A stretch of DNA of 14,938 nt from Anaerolineales bacterium UBA2395 (GTDB lineage: Bacteria; Chloroflexota; Anaerolineae; Anaerolineales; Villigracilaceae): contig DDSH01000025.1 in assembly GCA_002343775.1 (NCBI GenBank), positions 1 through 14,938 of the forward strand. Reading direction: 5' to 3'. Position 1 is the stretch's first letter. Each line of letters starts with the position of its first letter. The notes under the pieces are model-generated. The model worked only from the letters and a program-made list of their open reading frames with translations. It was not told the origin of the DNA and did no database searches. The position numbers and the translations under genes were made by a program. Positions 6,404 to 13,044 of this stretch are shown here, piece after piece.

Positions 6404-7279
6404 TCAGTCTCGCGGCTCGGTTGCCAAAGCGAAAAGAACAGGAAATGTTTGATGAATGCCGTCGGTCTGTTTCATGGATTGCAGTCTGGCAAAAACATCC
6501 GCTTTGAATCTCTGCAGACCTTCCACGCCTGTGGCTTTTTCGACTGCCTCCAAAGTTACCCGCGCCCCATGCGACCATAACGTAGACCAGAATTCCTCCT
6601 CGTCGGCATAAACAAAAACAGACGCTTCCGATACAACTTGAATATTGACGAAGCCCGCCGTTTCCATAATTGTTTGAAGCCCTGCTGGCGTCCCGAAATC
6701 GGGTTGCGCATCAGGCGTGTTCGCCTCGCCTTGTTCGGGTTCAGGTGGAAGATATGTTTTGGCGATTTCTTCAAACCAGACCCATTGCTCGTCGAACGCT
6801 TTAGCCCATGTCGCCACCACAACGAGCCCATTCGGTTTCAGCACGCGCCGAAACTCGGACATGGCGCGATCCAGTTGAGGAAAGAAGAAGATCGCAAAAC
6901 AGCACAACACATAGTCAAACGATTCGTCGGGGAATTGCAGGGATTCAGCGTCCATCTGGCGCGCCTCGGCATTCGAAGATAATCCCAAACGGTCAAGTTC
7001 ACTGGCGGTTTCCAGCGCCATCTTCTCTGAAAGATCAACGCCGATCACATGTCCCTGCGCCCCCACCGCTTCCGTTGCGGGAATCAGAACCGCGCCCCTG
7101 CCAGTTGCCACATCGAGAACGTGAGTGCCATTGGGAATCTGGGCAAGTTCCACCAACCTGCGTCCGAAGTGGGAAAAGAATCGCGGACCGACATGATCGT
7201 ACATCGCCGCGACCCGATCAAAGAGACCCGATACCTGCTGTTTTCTTCGTTCTGAATCGGAAGCCTCGTTATTGTCCAT
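6404..7279 (-). CDS. class I SAM-dependent methyltransferase, UbiE-like
   Basis: The start is the ATG at 7279, with AAGGAGAATCACG before it; a longer frame beginning upstream would overlap that site. The 291-aa protein has motif I VLDVATGRGAV at about residues 54-64, the acidic loop VIGVDLSEKM about 78-87, DAES about 110-113, motif IV DYVLCCFAIFFF about 125-136, and LKPNGLVVVATW about 148-159. This order is typical of UbiE/Methyltransf_11 enzymes. The C-terminal part, about 160-290, is a substrate-lid region without clear relatives. It has no link to menaquinone or ubiquinone genes here, so its substrate (a quinone, small molecule or lipid) cannot be named. Its first 11 nt overlap the end of the truncated winged-helix gene. 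Confidence 0.85.
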   Translation of the reverse strand: MDNNEASDSERRKQQVSGLFDRVAAMYDHVGPRFFSHFGRRLVELAQIPNGTHVLDVATGRGAVLIPATEAVGAQGHVIGVDLSEKMALETASELDRLGLSSNAEARQMDAESLQFPDESFDYVLCCFAIFFFPQLDRAMSEFRRVLKPNGLVVVATWAKAFDEQWVWFEEIAKTYLPPEPEQGEANTPDAQPDFGTPAGLQTIMETAGFVNIQVVSEASVFVYADEEEFWSTLWSHGARVTLEAVEKATGVEGLQRFKADVFARLQSMKQTDGIHQTFPVLFALATEPRD

Positions 7280-7466
7280 CGTGATTCTCCTTTTCTGCAC
7301 AAATTTTCAACCCATCCCGCAATTGCATTGACAAACTCACCAATTCCTCCAACTCGGACTCGTTCAAACACGACCACGGCGCGAAGAAATATTGGTCGGT
7401 CAGCGCTTCGGCTTCATCGCAGAGACTTTTGCCGTCTGCTGTGCGCTGTGTCAGCCAGCTTTCCAT
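7269..7466 (-). pseudogene. truncated copy of the winged-helix family, C-terminal remnant
   Basis: This 65-codon open frame is the last ~60 residues of the family found intact at 7945-8853 and 8863-9759. It shares EAEALTDQYFFAPWSCLNES then LEEL and QLRDGL, and the DNA around 7345-7425 is nearly the same as 8015-8095. Everything upstream, about 240 residues, is missing: its place is taken by the Nudix gene, whose last 16 nt overlap this frame. The ATG at 7466 has no ribosome-binding site. It may be translated by coupling to the Nudix gene, but it lacks both winged-helix domains and most likely is a relic. Confidence 0.8.
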
Positions 7467-7948
7467 AAGAGAGCGTCCTTAAATGCGGCTTGGAAGACTG
7501 CATCCCAATCAGGGTATCGCTCCAGGCATTCTGCCGCCGGGATCATAAATCGCTTCGATGTCTCATGCCGTCCAACAAATGGCAGAATCTGCGTCACAGC
7601 GCCAACGTACAGCAACTGGCTACCGAGTTGTGGATAGCGTTGATTCGGTCGAAACGCTGGGTTCACTGAATGATCACATTCGACCGCCCCAAGTAAGTTT
7701 GGCGAATCAACTGTCACACATGCCTCTTCTGCCAACTCACGCCGCAGGCAATCCAGCAGACCCTCGCCAATTTCTACATGACCTCCCGGAATGGAGATGC
7801 CACGTCCAGTCACGTCAACGAGAATGAGTTCTTCACCTGCAAAACAGAAGCAATGCACAGCGGTTACCGGCTCCGCATACCTGCCGGGTTGCGGGACCCA
7901 GCGGAGATGGACGGGACCTGAGTTCCAATAGACAAGCGCGGTGATCAT
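7451..7948 (-). CDS. Nudix hydrolase
   Basis: The 165-aa protein has a clear Nudix box at residues 56-78: G56-x5-E62-x7-RELAEEACV, with Glu74 and Glu75 as the metal-binding pair. The usual final Gly is Cys77. Nudix enzymes hydrolyse a nucleoside diphosphate linked to another group; the substrate here is unknown. The N-terminal strand region (about residues 25-55) and the helix after the box are intact. Its ATG overlaps the TGA of the upstream winged-helix gene by 4 nt (ATGA), which points to translational coupling. Its end runs 16 nt into the truncated winged-helix copy, so it sits precisely between two family copies, as if acquired or trapped during a duplication or deletion. Confidence 0.88.
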   Translation of the reverse strand: MITALVYWNSGPVHLRWVPQPGRYAEPVTAVHCFCFAGEELILVDVTGRGISIPGGHVEIGEGLLDCLRRELAEEACVTVDSPNLLGAVECDHSVNPAFRPNQRYPQLGSQLLYVGAVTQILPFVGRHETSKRFMIPAAECLERYPDWDAVFQAAFKDALLWKAG

Positions 7949-8853
7949 TTCTGTTCTTCTGTCTTACGCAACCCATCTCGTAATTGACTTGCGAGACTCG
8001 CCAACTCCTCCAACTCAGACTCATTCAAGCACGACCACGGCGCGAAGAAATATTGGTCGGTCAAGGCTTCGGCTTCTTCACGGATGCGTTTGCCTTCGTT
8101 GGCGGGTTGATACATTTCTCCATCCTGTTGAATCCATCCGCGCTCGATGAGTTCCTGCAAAATGCTGGCATATTCGTCGCGTGTGATGCCGCGAAACGAT
8201 AACTCGTCGAAAATCTTATCGAGCGTGTTATTCTTCCCGCCCCACACTTCGCTGAAGACTTCCCAGCGATTGCCTTCAAGATTATGACCCCGCCACGCCG
8301 CCATGTGCGAGTCCATGCGGTAGAAATCCAGCTCCTTGAAGTAGTGGACGAAGAGTCGGATCAGCGGCGCGTTATTGTCGAATGTGCTTTTGTAGTTTCT
8401 GTAATGGGTCAGGCAGAACTTGGGCGGCGGCCCGGGCGCGGAAAACGACGCGTCGGACAATCGAACAAGATAATCTATGAGCCGTTGAAGGTCATTGGGC
8501 GGAAGGGGATGCAGATGAACGATGCCATCGGTCAACGCTTGCAAGCCCTGATGAGCGGCGGCTTTTCCTTTTTCTGTGGAGCGGAATCCACCGCCGTCCG
8601 CGACCAGATAGCCTCCCTCTGCAGCGGAAGCGAGACGCCCATTAATTGTCTGTGGGATGCCGTAGGGAAAGATTTTCATCCATTGCGCGGACGAGATCGT
8701 TTCGTCTGGAAAAAGAATGATGGCGGGACCCCACGACCAATACCCAGCCGAGAGACGGTTTTCCTCCGCGAATTTTTCGATGACGGGCGCGCCGATGTCA
8801 CTGCACACGCCATATGATTCTTCAAGCGCAGACCATGTAGATTTGAAATTCAT
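7945..8853 (-). CDS. winged-helix family protein (copy A), possibly SCO6745-like
   Basis: The 302-aa protein starts at an ATG with AGGAGG nine bases upstream. It aligns along its whole length with the next gene upstream. An N-terminal part has WSALEES and FPYGI, followed by a winged-helix-like stretch at about residues 53-100. The middle, about 165-195, is helical with LDFYRMDSHMAAW. A second winged helix spans about 200-260 (FDELSFRGITRDEY, LIERGW), and the C-terminus has FFAPWSCLNESELEELASL. The layout loosely recalls actinobacterial SCO6745/SalK-type proteins, but no catalytic or effector residues are evident. It lies 9 nt after copy B and overlaps the Nudix start by 4 nt, so the three are probably one transcript. 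A regulatory role is a guess. Confidence 0.78.
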   Translation of the reverse strand: MNFKSTWSALEESYGVCSDIGAPVIEKFAEENRLSAGYWSWGPAIILFPDETISSAQWMKIFPYGIPQTINGRLASAAEGGYLVADGGGFRSTEKGKAAAHQGLQALTDGIVHLHPLPPNDLQRLIDYLVRLSDASFSAPGPPPKFCLTHYRNYKSTFDNNAPLIRLFVHYFKELDFYRMDSHMAAWRGHNLEGNRWEVFSEVWGGKNNTLDKIFDELSFRGITRDEYASILQELIERGWIQQDGEMYQPANEGKRIREEAEALTDQYFFAPWSCLNESELEELASLASQLRDGLRKTEEQK

Positions 8854-8862
8854 GGAAACCTC

Positions 8863-9759
8863 CTATCCCTTCAATCCATCCCGCAATTGACTTGCGAGAC
8901 TCGCCAACTCTTCCGACTCGGATTCATTCAAGCACGACCACGGCGCGAAGAAAAGACGTTCCGTCTCCGCTTCGACCTCCGCCCGCACCTGTTTGCCCGC
9001 CGATGTGATTTGAATCTTCCCCGAAGCATCGTCCGCCCAGCCGCGCCGCGCAAGTTCCTGCACATCCGCCGCGTGGACTTCGCGCGTCACACCGCGGCGG
9101 CCGGTTTTCTCGTGGAGTTCATCGAAGGTCAACGCGTCACTTTGGGAGAGTTGGTCGAGAACCTCCCACGCGTGACCTTCGACGCCATACACGCTCCATG
9201 TGGCAAAATAGCAATCGTCACGGTGACCTTCCAACAGCAGGCAGTGAGCGACAAACCCTTCGAGTGTTGCGAACGCATTCGTCCGCTGGTAGATGTCTCG
9301 TTTGGCTTTGATGAGAACGTGCGCGGGCGGTTCAGGCGCGGAGGATGCCGCGTCCGAAATGCGGGCAAGGAAACTCCCAAGCGTCCGCAAGGACTCTTGG
9401 GGCATGGGAGTGAGAGCCGCCATGACTTCGTTGCCTGCTTGCATGAGGCGAAGCGCGGCGGATTTCCCCAACTGTGTGGCGCGATATGTCCCCTGACCGT
9501 CGGACGCCAAATATCCCTGCTGAACTGCGGAGGCAAGCCGCTCTTCGTTCACCTGCGCCAGCCCGTAGGGAAAATGGCGCATGAACTCGGCGATGGTAAA
9601 TGGCTTCGCGTCGAATATCCAAAGCGGCGTCACCCAGGCGTAGTAGCCGGGGGGCAGGGAAAGTTCCTCTGCGGCTTTATCCGCGGCGGGATAGCCATAA
9701 TTGTCAAACAGAATTTCCGAACTTTCTTCGAGCGTGGACCAGATAAATTTCAGGTTCAT
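8863..9759 (-). CDS. winged-helix family protein (copy B), possibly SCO6745-like
   Basis: The 298-aa protein has a GGTAGGAGGCACCT leader before its ATG. N-terminal helices (FIWSTLEES) lead into a winged-helix-like region at about residues 52-100 (FTIAEFMRHFPYG, RLASAVQQGYLASD). The centre has HCLLLEGHRDDCYFATW at about 172-188. A second winged helix is at about 196-262 (FDELHEKTGRRGVTREVH, LARRGW, ITSAGKQVR). The C-terminus repeats the family signature FFAPWSCLNES and EELASLASQLRDGL. It is clearly a paralogue of copy A, but protein identity is modest except at the C-terminus, where even the DNA is well conserved. The long open frame on the opposite strand is a coding shadow. The function is unknown. 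Confidence 0.78.
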   Translation of the reverse strand: MNLKFIWSTLEESSEILFDNYGYPAADKAAEELSLPPGYYAWVTPLWIFDAKPFTIAEFMRHFPYGLAQVNEERLASAVQQGYLASDGQGTYRATQLGKSAALRLMQAGNEVMAALTPMPQESLRTLGSFLARISDAASSAPEPPAHVLIKAKRDIYQRTNAFATLEGFVAHCLLLEGHRDDCYFATWSVYGVEGHAWEVLDQLSQSDALTFDELHEKTGRRGVTREVHAADVQELARRGWADDASGKIQITSAGKQVRAEVEAETERLFFAPWSCLNESESEELASLASQLRDGLKG

Positions 9760-9766
9760 AGGTGCC

Positions 9767-9830
9767 TCCTACCGCCTCAATACATCCCATAATTAACTGG
9801 TGGAATGAGGTAACACTTCCAACTCATTTC
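9767..9830 (-). pseudogene. vestigial 3' end of a further winged-helix family copy
   Basis: Just upstream of copy B, the plus-strand stretch beginning TCCTACCGCCTCAATACATC aligns with the 3' end of copy B at 8861 onward (TCCTATCCCTTCAATCCATC) and with the equivalent ends of the other copies. Similarity runs on over about 60 bp (ATCCC-AATT-ACT, then ACTTCCAACTC-TTTC) and then stops. No open frame remains. It appears to be the scar of a fourth, deleted copy. Confidence 0.6.
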
Positions 9831-9840
9831 GCCGCAAGGA

Positions 9841-10299
9841 TCATGGTAAATCCAACCCAACCAAAGGCGTTCGTCTCTTTGCACAATGCGCGCCAAGAGT
9901 GGAAAGTTCGTCTTCACTCAAAAAACGAGCCGCCATTTGAAAGAGGACTTGTTCCTCCTTTTGAAAATGCCTGCGGACGATTGGGAATAACTGCCTAGCA
10001 AAGTCTCGCGCAGAGTCGAGATCGGCGGCGGATTCGATTTTTCTGAACAAGTCAACGATCTGGTTGTGTTCAAAGCGCATGACCGCGAGAGGTCCGCCTT
10101 GAACGCCGAGGTGAGGTTCGAGCGCGTTGAAGAGCAGTTCGTCTTCGAGACCCGCATGGGCTTCGAGGGCAAAGGCGAAGGCGGCAAAGCGATGCTGGAT
10201 CGAGGACAGGGAATCCAACGCGGGAAGCGCCTGTTCGATGTGCCCAAGAAACAGATAAAAGACGGCATGTTCGCCAAGAAGGGCGTCGGTGATAAGCAT
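9841..10299 (-). CDS. hemerythrin-like (HHE) protein
   Basis: The 152-aa protein is all helical and carries the di-iron ligand set in order: His11 (GEHAVFY), His48 with Glu52 (EAHAGLEDELLF), His78 (FEHNQI) and His111 with Glu115 (RRHFQKEEQVLF). Hemerythrins bind O2 or NO at a carboxylate-bridged di-iron centre. In anaerobes they act as oxygen scavengers, sensors or NO-stress proteins. The length is typical of a single-domain form. The ATG has an AGGAGAAA site at somewhat long spacing. It follows the receiver-like gene by 24 nt and probably belongs to the same transcript. Near a nitrate reductase operon, NO or O2 handling is a reasonable inference. Confidence 0.85.
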   Translation of the reverse strand: MLITDALLGEHAVFYLFLGHIEQALPALDSLSSIQHRFAAFAFALEAHAGLEDELLFNALEPHLGVQGGPLAVMRFEHNQIVDLFRKIESAADLDSARDFARQLFPIVRRHFQKEEQVLFQMAARFLSEDELSTLGAHCAKRRTPLVGLDLP

Positions 10300-10323
10300 G
10301 GATTGTATTTTCTCCTGCGTAAT

Positions 10324-10683
10324 TTATGTTTTGTATGCAACGGGTAGATCGCGAATCACTTCCAAAAAGTTGACGCTGTGCGCGGGAAGCCGTTGGGATG
10401 AAAAAACGCGAATGACTTTTTCGGTCAACCCTGCGCGGACAACGGACACCTCAGGGTGCTGTTCAATGATTGCGAAGGTCAGGCGGACCATTTCATCGCT
10501 TTGCGAATCCACACCTATGATCACAACCACATCGGGGCGGGATTCGGCAATATGTTGGTGGATATTTTCATCGAAGCCGCATGTTCCAATCAAATCCATA
10601 TCCGCGTGATGGCGCAATATCTCCTCCATGCTCTCGCCGAAGAGCTGTTGGGAACACATCAGTAAAATACGATGTCTTGACAT
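10324..10683 (-). CDS. receiver-like (REC fold) small protein without the acidic pair
   Basis: I prefer the ATG at 10683 (MSRHRILLMCSQ), giving 119 aa; a longer frame from 10755 has no ribosome-binding site and its extension looks unlike the family. The protein follows the alternating strand/helix order of a response-regulator receiver: RILLMCS (strand 1), a helix to about residue 27, DLIGTCG (strand 2), PDVVVIIGVD with Asp51 at the phospho-acceptor position (strand 3), then VSVVRAG (strand 4). The usual acidic pair after strand 1 is replaced by Cys10-Ser11, and the conserved Lys is not obvious. Canonical phosphorylation is therefore doubtful, and Cys10 or Cys35 could serve redox sensing. It precedes the hemerythrin gene. 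There is no output domain. Confidence 0.6.
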   Translation of the reverse strand: MSRHRILLMCSQQLFGESMEEILRHHADMDLIGTCGFDENIHQHIAESRPDVVVIIGVDSQSDEMVRLTFAIIEQHPEVSVVRAGLTEKVIRVFSSQRLPAHSVNFLEVIRDLPVAYKT

Positions 10684-10796
10684 GCCATATTCCATTGCGC
10701 AACTGGTCTTATTCAAGAGTACTAAAGGATGGGACGTAATTGCATCCTTCCCCATCCCGCGTAAGGAATGAAAAGAGAAGGATTTTTCCCCACTGA

Positions 10797-10825
10797 ATAT
10801 TCTTTTTGAATTAGTTCTTTATCAA
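10797..10825 (-). promoter_or_regulatory. candidate sigma70-type promoter for the receiver-like/hemerythrin genes
   Basis: Reading the minus strand, TTGATA (10820-10825) is followed after 17 nt by GAATAT (10797-10802); shifting by one gives AATATT with an 18-nt spacer. The -35 is one base off consensus and the -10 is weak. It lies in the 185-nt gap upstream of the receiver-like gene. Further downstream in the same gap (10725-10757) are two overlapping inverted repeats, AAGGATG/CATCCTT and GGATGGG/CCCATCC, which cannot pair at the same time. Confidence 0.3.
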
Positions 10826-10868
10826 TATCCCTCTTCTGGCGGGAAAACCATTACCACAAAGGATGCGT

Positions 10869-11231
10869 TCAAGCCTTCGCCCGCCCTTCCCAAAACTCGA
10901 GCCGATTCCCCTCAGGGTCGCGGACGTAGATCGCCCTTGCGCCCCAGACCCCCTTGATTGGCGTTGACGCGATTCCCGCGTTCGACAAATCGGCCTGGAT
11001 TTGTTCAACATCGGCGATCTGCAGACTGATGGTAACGCCCTTTCCTTCCCCGCTCTTGATGGACGTCCGCGCTTCGTTCGCCACGCTCAAGCGCGCTGAC
11101 TCATTAAGTTTGAACTCCACAAACCAATCATTTGAAGAAAGGATTCGCAGTTTTAAACCGTCGCGGTAAAATGCAACGGTCTCCGCCCAATGTTTGCAAT
11201 ACAAAATCGTGTTTGCCGACTTGATCTTCAC
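10869..11231 (-). CDS. VOC/glyoxalase-fold protein, GTG start
   Basis: I chose the GTG at 11231 because AAAGGAATAA precedes it at good spacing, and it lies 4 nt past the stop of the upstream gene. It yields 120 aa, the usual size of a single VOC domain. An ATG at 11249 and an earlier start would add residues that overlap the upstream gene. The fold pattern is clear: IKSANTILYCKHWAETVAFYRDGLKLRI, split across the first beta-alpha unit, then FVEFKLNE, a second module with VTISLQIADVEQIQADLSNAG, and the final YVRDPEGNRLEFWEG whose Glu112 is the usual metal ligand. VOC proteins include glyoxalases, dioxygenases and antibiotic-binding proteins; the substrate here is unknown. Confidence 0.82.
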   Translation of the reverse strand: MKIKSANTILYCKHWAETVAFYRDGLKLRILSSNDWFVEFKLNESARLSVANEARTSIKSGEGKGVTISLQIADVEQIQADLSNAGIASTPIKGVWGARAIYVRDPEGNRLEFWEGRAKA

Positions 11232-11235
11232 TGGC

Positions 11236-11550
11236 TTATTCCTTTGCATCGGGAAACAAAATCGCCCAACAGCGCGGGTCGCCAGCCAGCAAGCCCAACC
11301 CGCCCCGCGCAGGTTTTTCGCACGGCTCCGCATCGAACCTCATGGCAAGCGTTTGGGCTGCGGGTGAAAAATAAGCAACCACCGCGCAATGCAGCCTGCC
11401 CTCTTCGCTGCGGGTAAAGACAGCCATATCCGCTGGGCTTCCCGCCGCTTCGAACGCCACAATAAATTCCTTCTCGACCTGCGCGGATACCGTCGGCGCC
11501 CACATGCCATCGCCCAGCGTTGCGGAGCGCCATCCATTTATCTGTTCCAT
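11236..11550 (-). CDS. small hypothetical protein
   Basis: The 104-aa protein starts at an ATG with a strong AAAGGAGATAT ribosome-binding site, so it is very likely real. It is soluble, with no signal peptide or membrane segment. Visible features are an N-terminal GWRSATLGDGMW, a strand-rich middle (EFIVAFEAAG, ADMAVFTRSEEGRLHCAVVAYFSP), and two Cys (one in LHCAV, one in AEPCEKP). I do not recognise the family. It is divergent from the plus-strand membrane-protein pair and is coupled to the VOC gene: the VOC ribosome-binding site overlaps its stop codon. Confidence 0.65.
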   Translation of the reverse strand: MEQINGWRSATLGDGMWAPTVSAQVEKEFIVAFEAAGSPADMAVFTRSEEGRLHCAVVAYFSPAAQTLAMRFDAEPCEKPARGGLGLLAGDPRCWAILFPDAKE

Positions 11551-11630
11551 ATATCTCCTTTGTCATAGTCGGCAATCGAAAAAAGATTTCGCAAGTCCTG
11601 ATAGAATAAAACGCCACGGAAAACCCCATT

Positions 11631-12029
11631 ATGCCACTTCTCACCCGCACATTCATCAAAACCGCAATGATCTGTTTCACGCTCGCACTCATGCTTGGCA
11701 TCCTGCTGGCAGCGAGGGTCACGAACGGATTCTTCCCCGTTTACATTCACCTGCTGGTCTTTGGCTGGCTGACCCAGTTGATCTTTGGCGTTGCCTTGTG
11801 GATGTTCCCCAAATATTCAAACGAAAAACCGCGTGGATACGAAACCCTCGGCTGGTGGTCGTATACCCTGCTCAACAGCGGCTTGCTCCTGCGCGCCATC
11901 GCCGAACCGATTCAATCCACCCAGCCGAATCCCCTCAGCGGATGGACGCTTGTGATCTCCGCAATCCTGCAATTTCTGGCGGGGTTGTTATTTGTATTCA
12001 ATACATGGCAAAGGGTCAGGGAAAAATAA
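11631..12029 (+). CDS. four-helix membrane protein resembling part of haem-copper oxidase subunit I (first of a tandem pair)
   Basis: The 132-aa protein has about four membrane helices, near residues 9-28, 36-60, 75-92 and 107-125. The motif YIHLLVFGWLTQLIFGVALWM, with His40, resembles the His-containing helix of cbb3-oxidase/NorB subunit I and NnrS-like proteins, where a His binds low-spin haem. It is far too short for an oxidase subunit. No ribosome-binding site is evident; the ATG follows a possible -10 (TAGAAT, 11602-11607) by only about 24 nt, so a leaderless or near-leaderless transcript is possible. The gene abuts its partner directly (TAA then ATG). A haem-binding or NO-related role is inference. 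Confidence 0.72.
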   Translation: MPLLTRTFIKTAMICFTLALMLGILLAARVTNGFFPVYIHLLVFGWLTQLIFGVALWMFPKYSNEKPRGYETLGWWSYTLLNSGLLLRAIAEPIQSTQPNPLSGWTLVISAILQFLAGLLFVFNTWQRVREK

Positions 12030-12431
12030 ATGCCGCGCTTAAGTGTCTGGTTCGTCCGCGCCTCGTTCATTCACCTCCTGCTCGGGCTTTTCTTCGGCGC
12101 GTTGATCCTCGCCCAAAAAGGGATTTCATTTTATCCGCCCATCTGGAATCTCTTCCCTCTTCATGTGGAATTTCTGCTAACGGGCTGGCTCATTCAACTG
12201 GCAATGGGCGTCGCCTTTTGGATCATTCCACGCTTTAGCAACGGCTCTCCACACGGACCTGTGGGCTTGGTCTGGTTTTCCTTTGCCTTTCTCAACGCTG
12301 GAATTTTGACCACCGCCCTGCAACTCTGGTTTCCCCATGCGCTCATCATCGGGCGTATTGCCGAAGTGTGCGCGGCGATTCTTTTTGTCATCGGCTCATG
12401 GCGGCGCGTCAAACCTCAGGGTGTGTTGTAG
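12030..12431 (+). CDS. four-helix membrane protein resembling part of haem-copper oxidase subunit I (second of a tandem pair)
   Basis: The 133-aa protein is a paralogue of the preceding one: LHVEFLLTGWLIQLAMGVAFW and IIPRFS match IHLLVFGWLTQLIFGVALW and MFPKYS in the partner. It has four membrane helices at about residues 10-28, 42-66, 80-100 and 105-123. His45 aligns with His40 of the partner; an additional His15 lies in helix 1. The ATG directly follows the partner's TAA, so the two are translated from one message and probably form a heterodimer giving an eight-helix unit. The last 23 nt overlap the convergent fmdE-like gene. Confidence 0.72.
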   Translation: MPRLSVWFVRASFIHLLLGLFFGALILAQKGISFYPPIWNLFPLHVEFLLTGWLIQLAMGVAFWIIPRFSNGSPHGPVGLVWFSFAFLNAGILTTALQLWFPHALIIGRIAEVCAAILFVIGSWRRVKPQGVL

Positions 12432-13035
12432 TGATTGACACGGCACGAAAATACGCCTCCCCCGCGCAAGTTTTACACAAGACCGCTTCCCCACAGACAA
12501 CCTCTCTTTGATTGATGATCTCCTCCCCGCAGATTTCACACGCCGCCCGTCTCCCTGCCTGACCGACGATCTGCTTCACGGGGACGGTCAATTCGACCCA
12601 TTGCCAGTGGAACAATAATTCGTCGGGGATGTGTTGGTAGCCGATGAGCTGCGCCTCCCATGAATTCTGCGCGGACGGGGCGTAGTCCCATGCCAGTTCG
12701 CGGGCGCTGACCTTGGGATGGATGCGAACGGCTCGTTCGGTGAGCGAGTCCACGAAGGCGGCGGCGGTCTTGCCGTAGTCTTCGATGCGCAAAGTGCGCC
12801 TGCCGACGTAGCAACCTGTCGCGGCGGAGATTCCGTCCACGAAGCAGCCGTCCATTTCGGCGATGGCGAGGAGGCGTTTGTCGGGTTGGGGTAAAGGCAG
12901 GTCGAGCAGGAGTCCAGCCAAAAGTCCAGCGCGAATGCCGAGCACTTGTCGCGGACAAATGTTATGGTGATGAGTCGCGCTGAGGGTCAGCAATTCATCC
13001 AGTGTTGAAATCGTCTTAAACGAGACAGCGTTCAT
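12409..13035 (-). CDS. FmdE-family protein with C-terminal zinc ribbon
   Basis: The 208-aa protein has the FmdE core: HHHNICPRQVLGIRAG with His24 and Cys27 (about residues 22-37), AEMDGCFVDGISAATGCYVG with Cys64 and Cys75 (about 59-78), and RTLRIEDYGKTAAAF. Near the end is a Zn ribbon with CEIC (166-169) and CKTC (187-190). FmdE was named from the formylmethanofuran dehydrogenase operon, but homologues occur widely in bacteria next to molybdenum enzymes or metal-uptake genes. The position directly after narI and the TDT channel supports a link with molybdoenzyme maturation or metal supply, which is inferred. It is coupled to the TDT gene (gap about 9 nt). Confidence 0.82.
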   Translation of the reverse strand: MNAVSFKTISTLDELLTLSATHHHNICPRQVLGIRAGLLAGLLLDLPLPQPDKRLLAIAEMDGCFVDGISAATGCYVGRRTLRIEDYGKTAAAFVDSLTERAVRIHPKVSARELAWDYAPSAQNSWEAQLIGYQHIPDELLFHWQWVELTVPVKQIVGQAGRRAACEICGEEIINQREVVCGEAVLCKTCAGEAYFRAVSITTTHPEV

Positions 13036-13044
13036 CTTTAGCCT

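Noticed and set aside
8887..9792. A 301-codon open frame on the plus strand opposite winged-helix copy B
   Set aside because: It mirrors the codon pattern of the minus-strand gene, has no family features or ribosome-binding site, and the minus-strand protein has clear paralogues.
10725..10757. Two overlapping, mutually exclusive hairpins as a riboswitch or attenuator
   Set aside because: Stems are only 7 bp, no U-tract or known aptamer pattern is visible; noted with the promoter candidate but not claimed.
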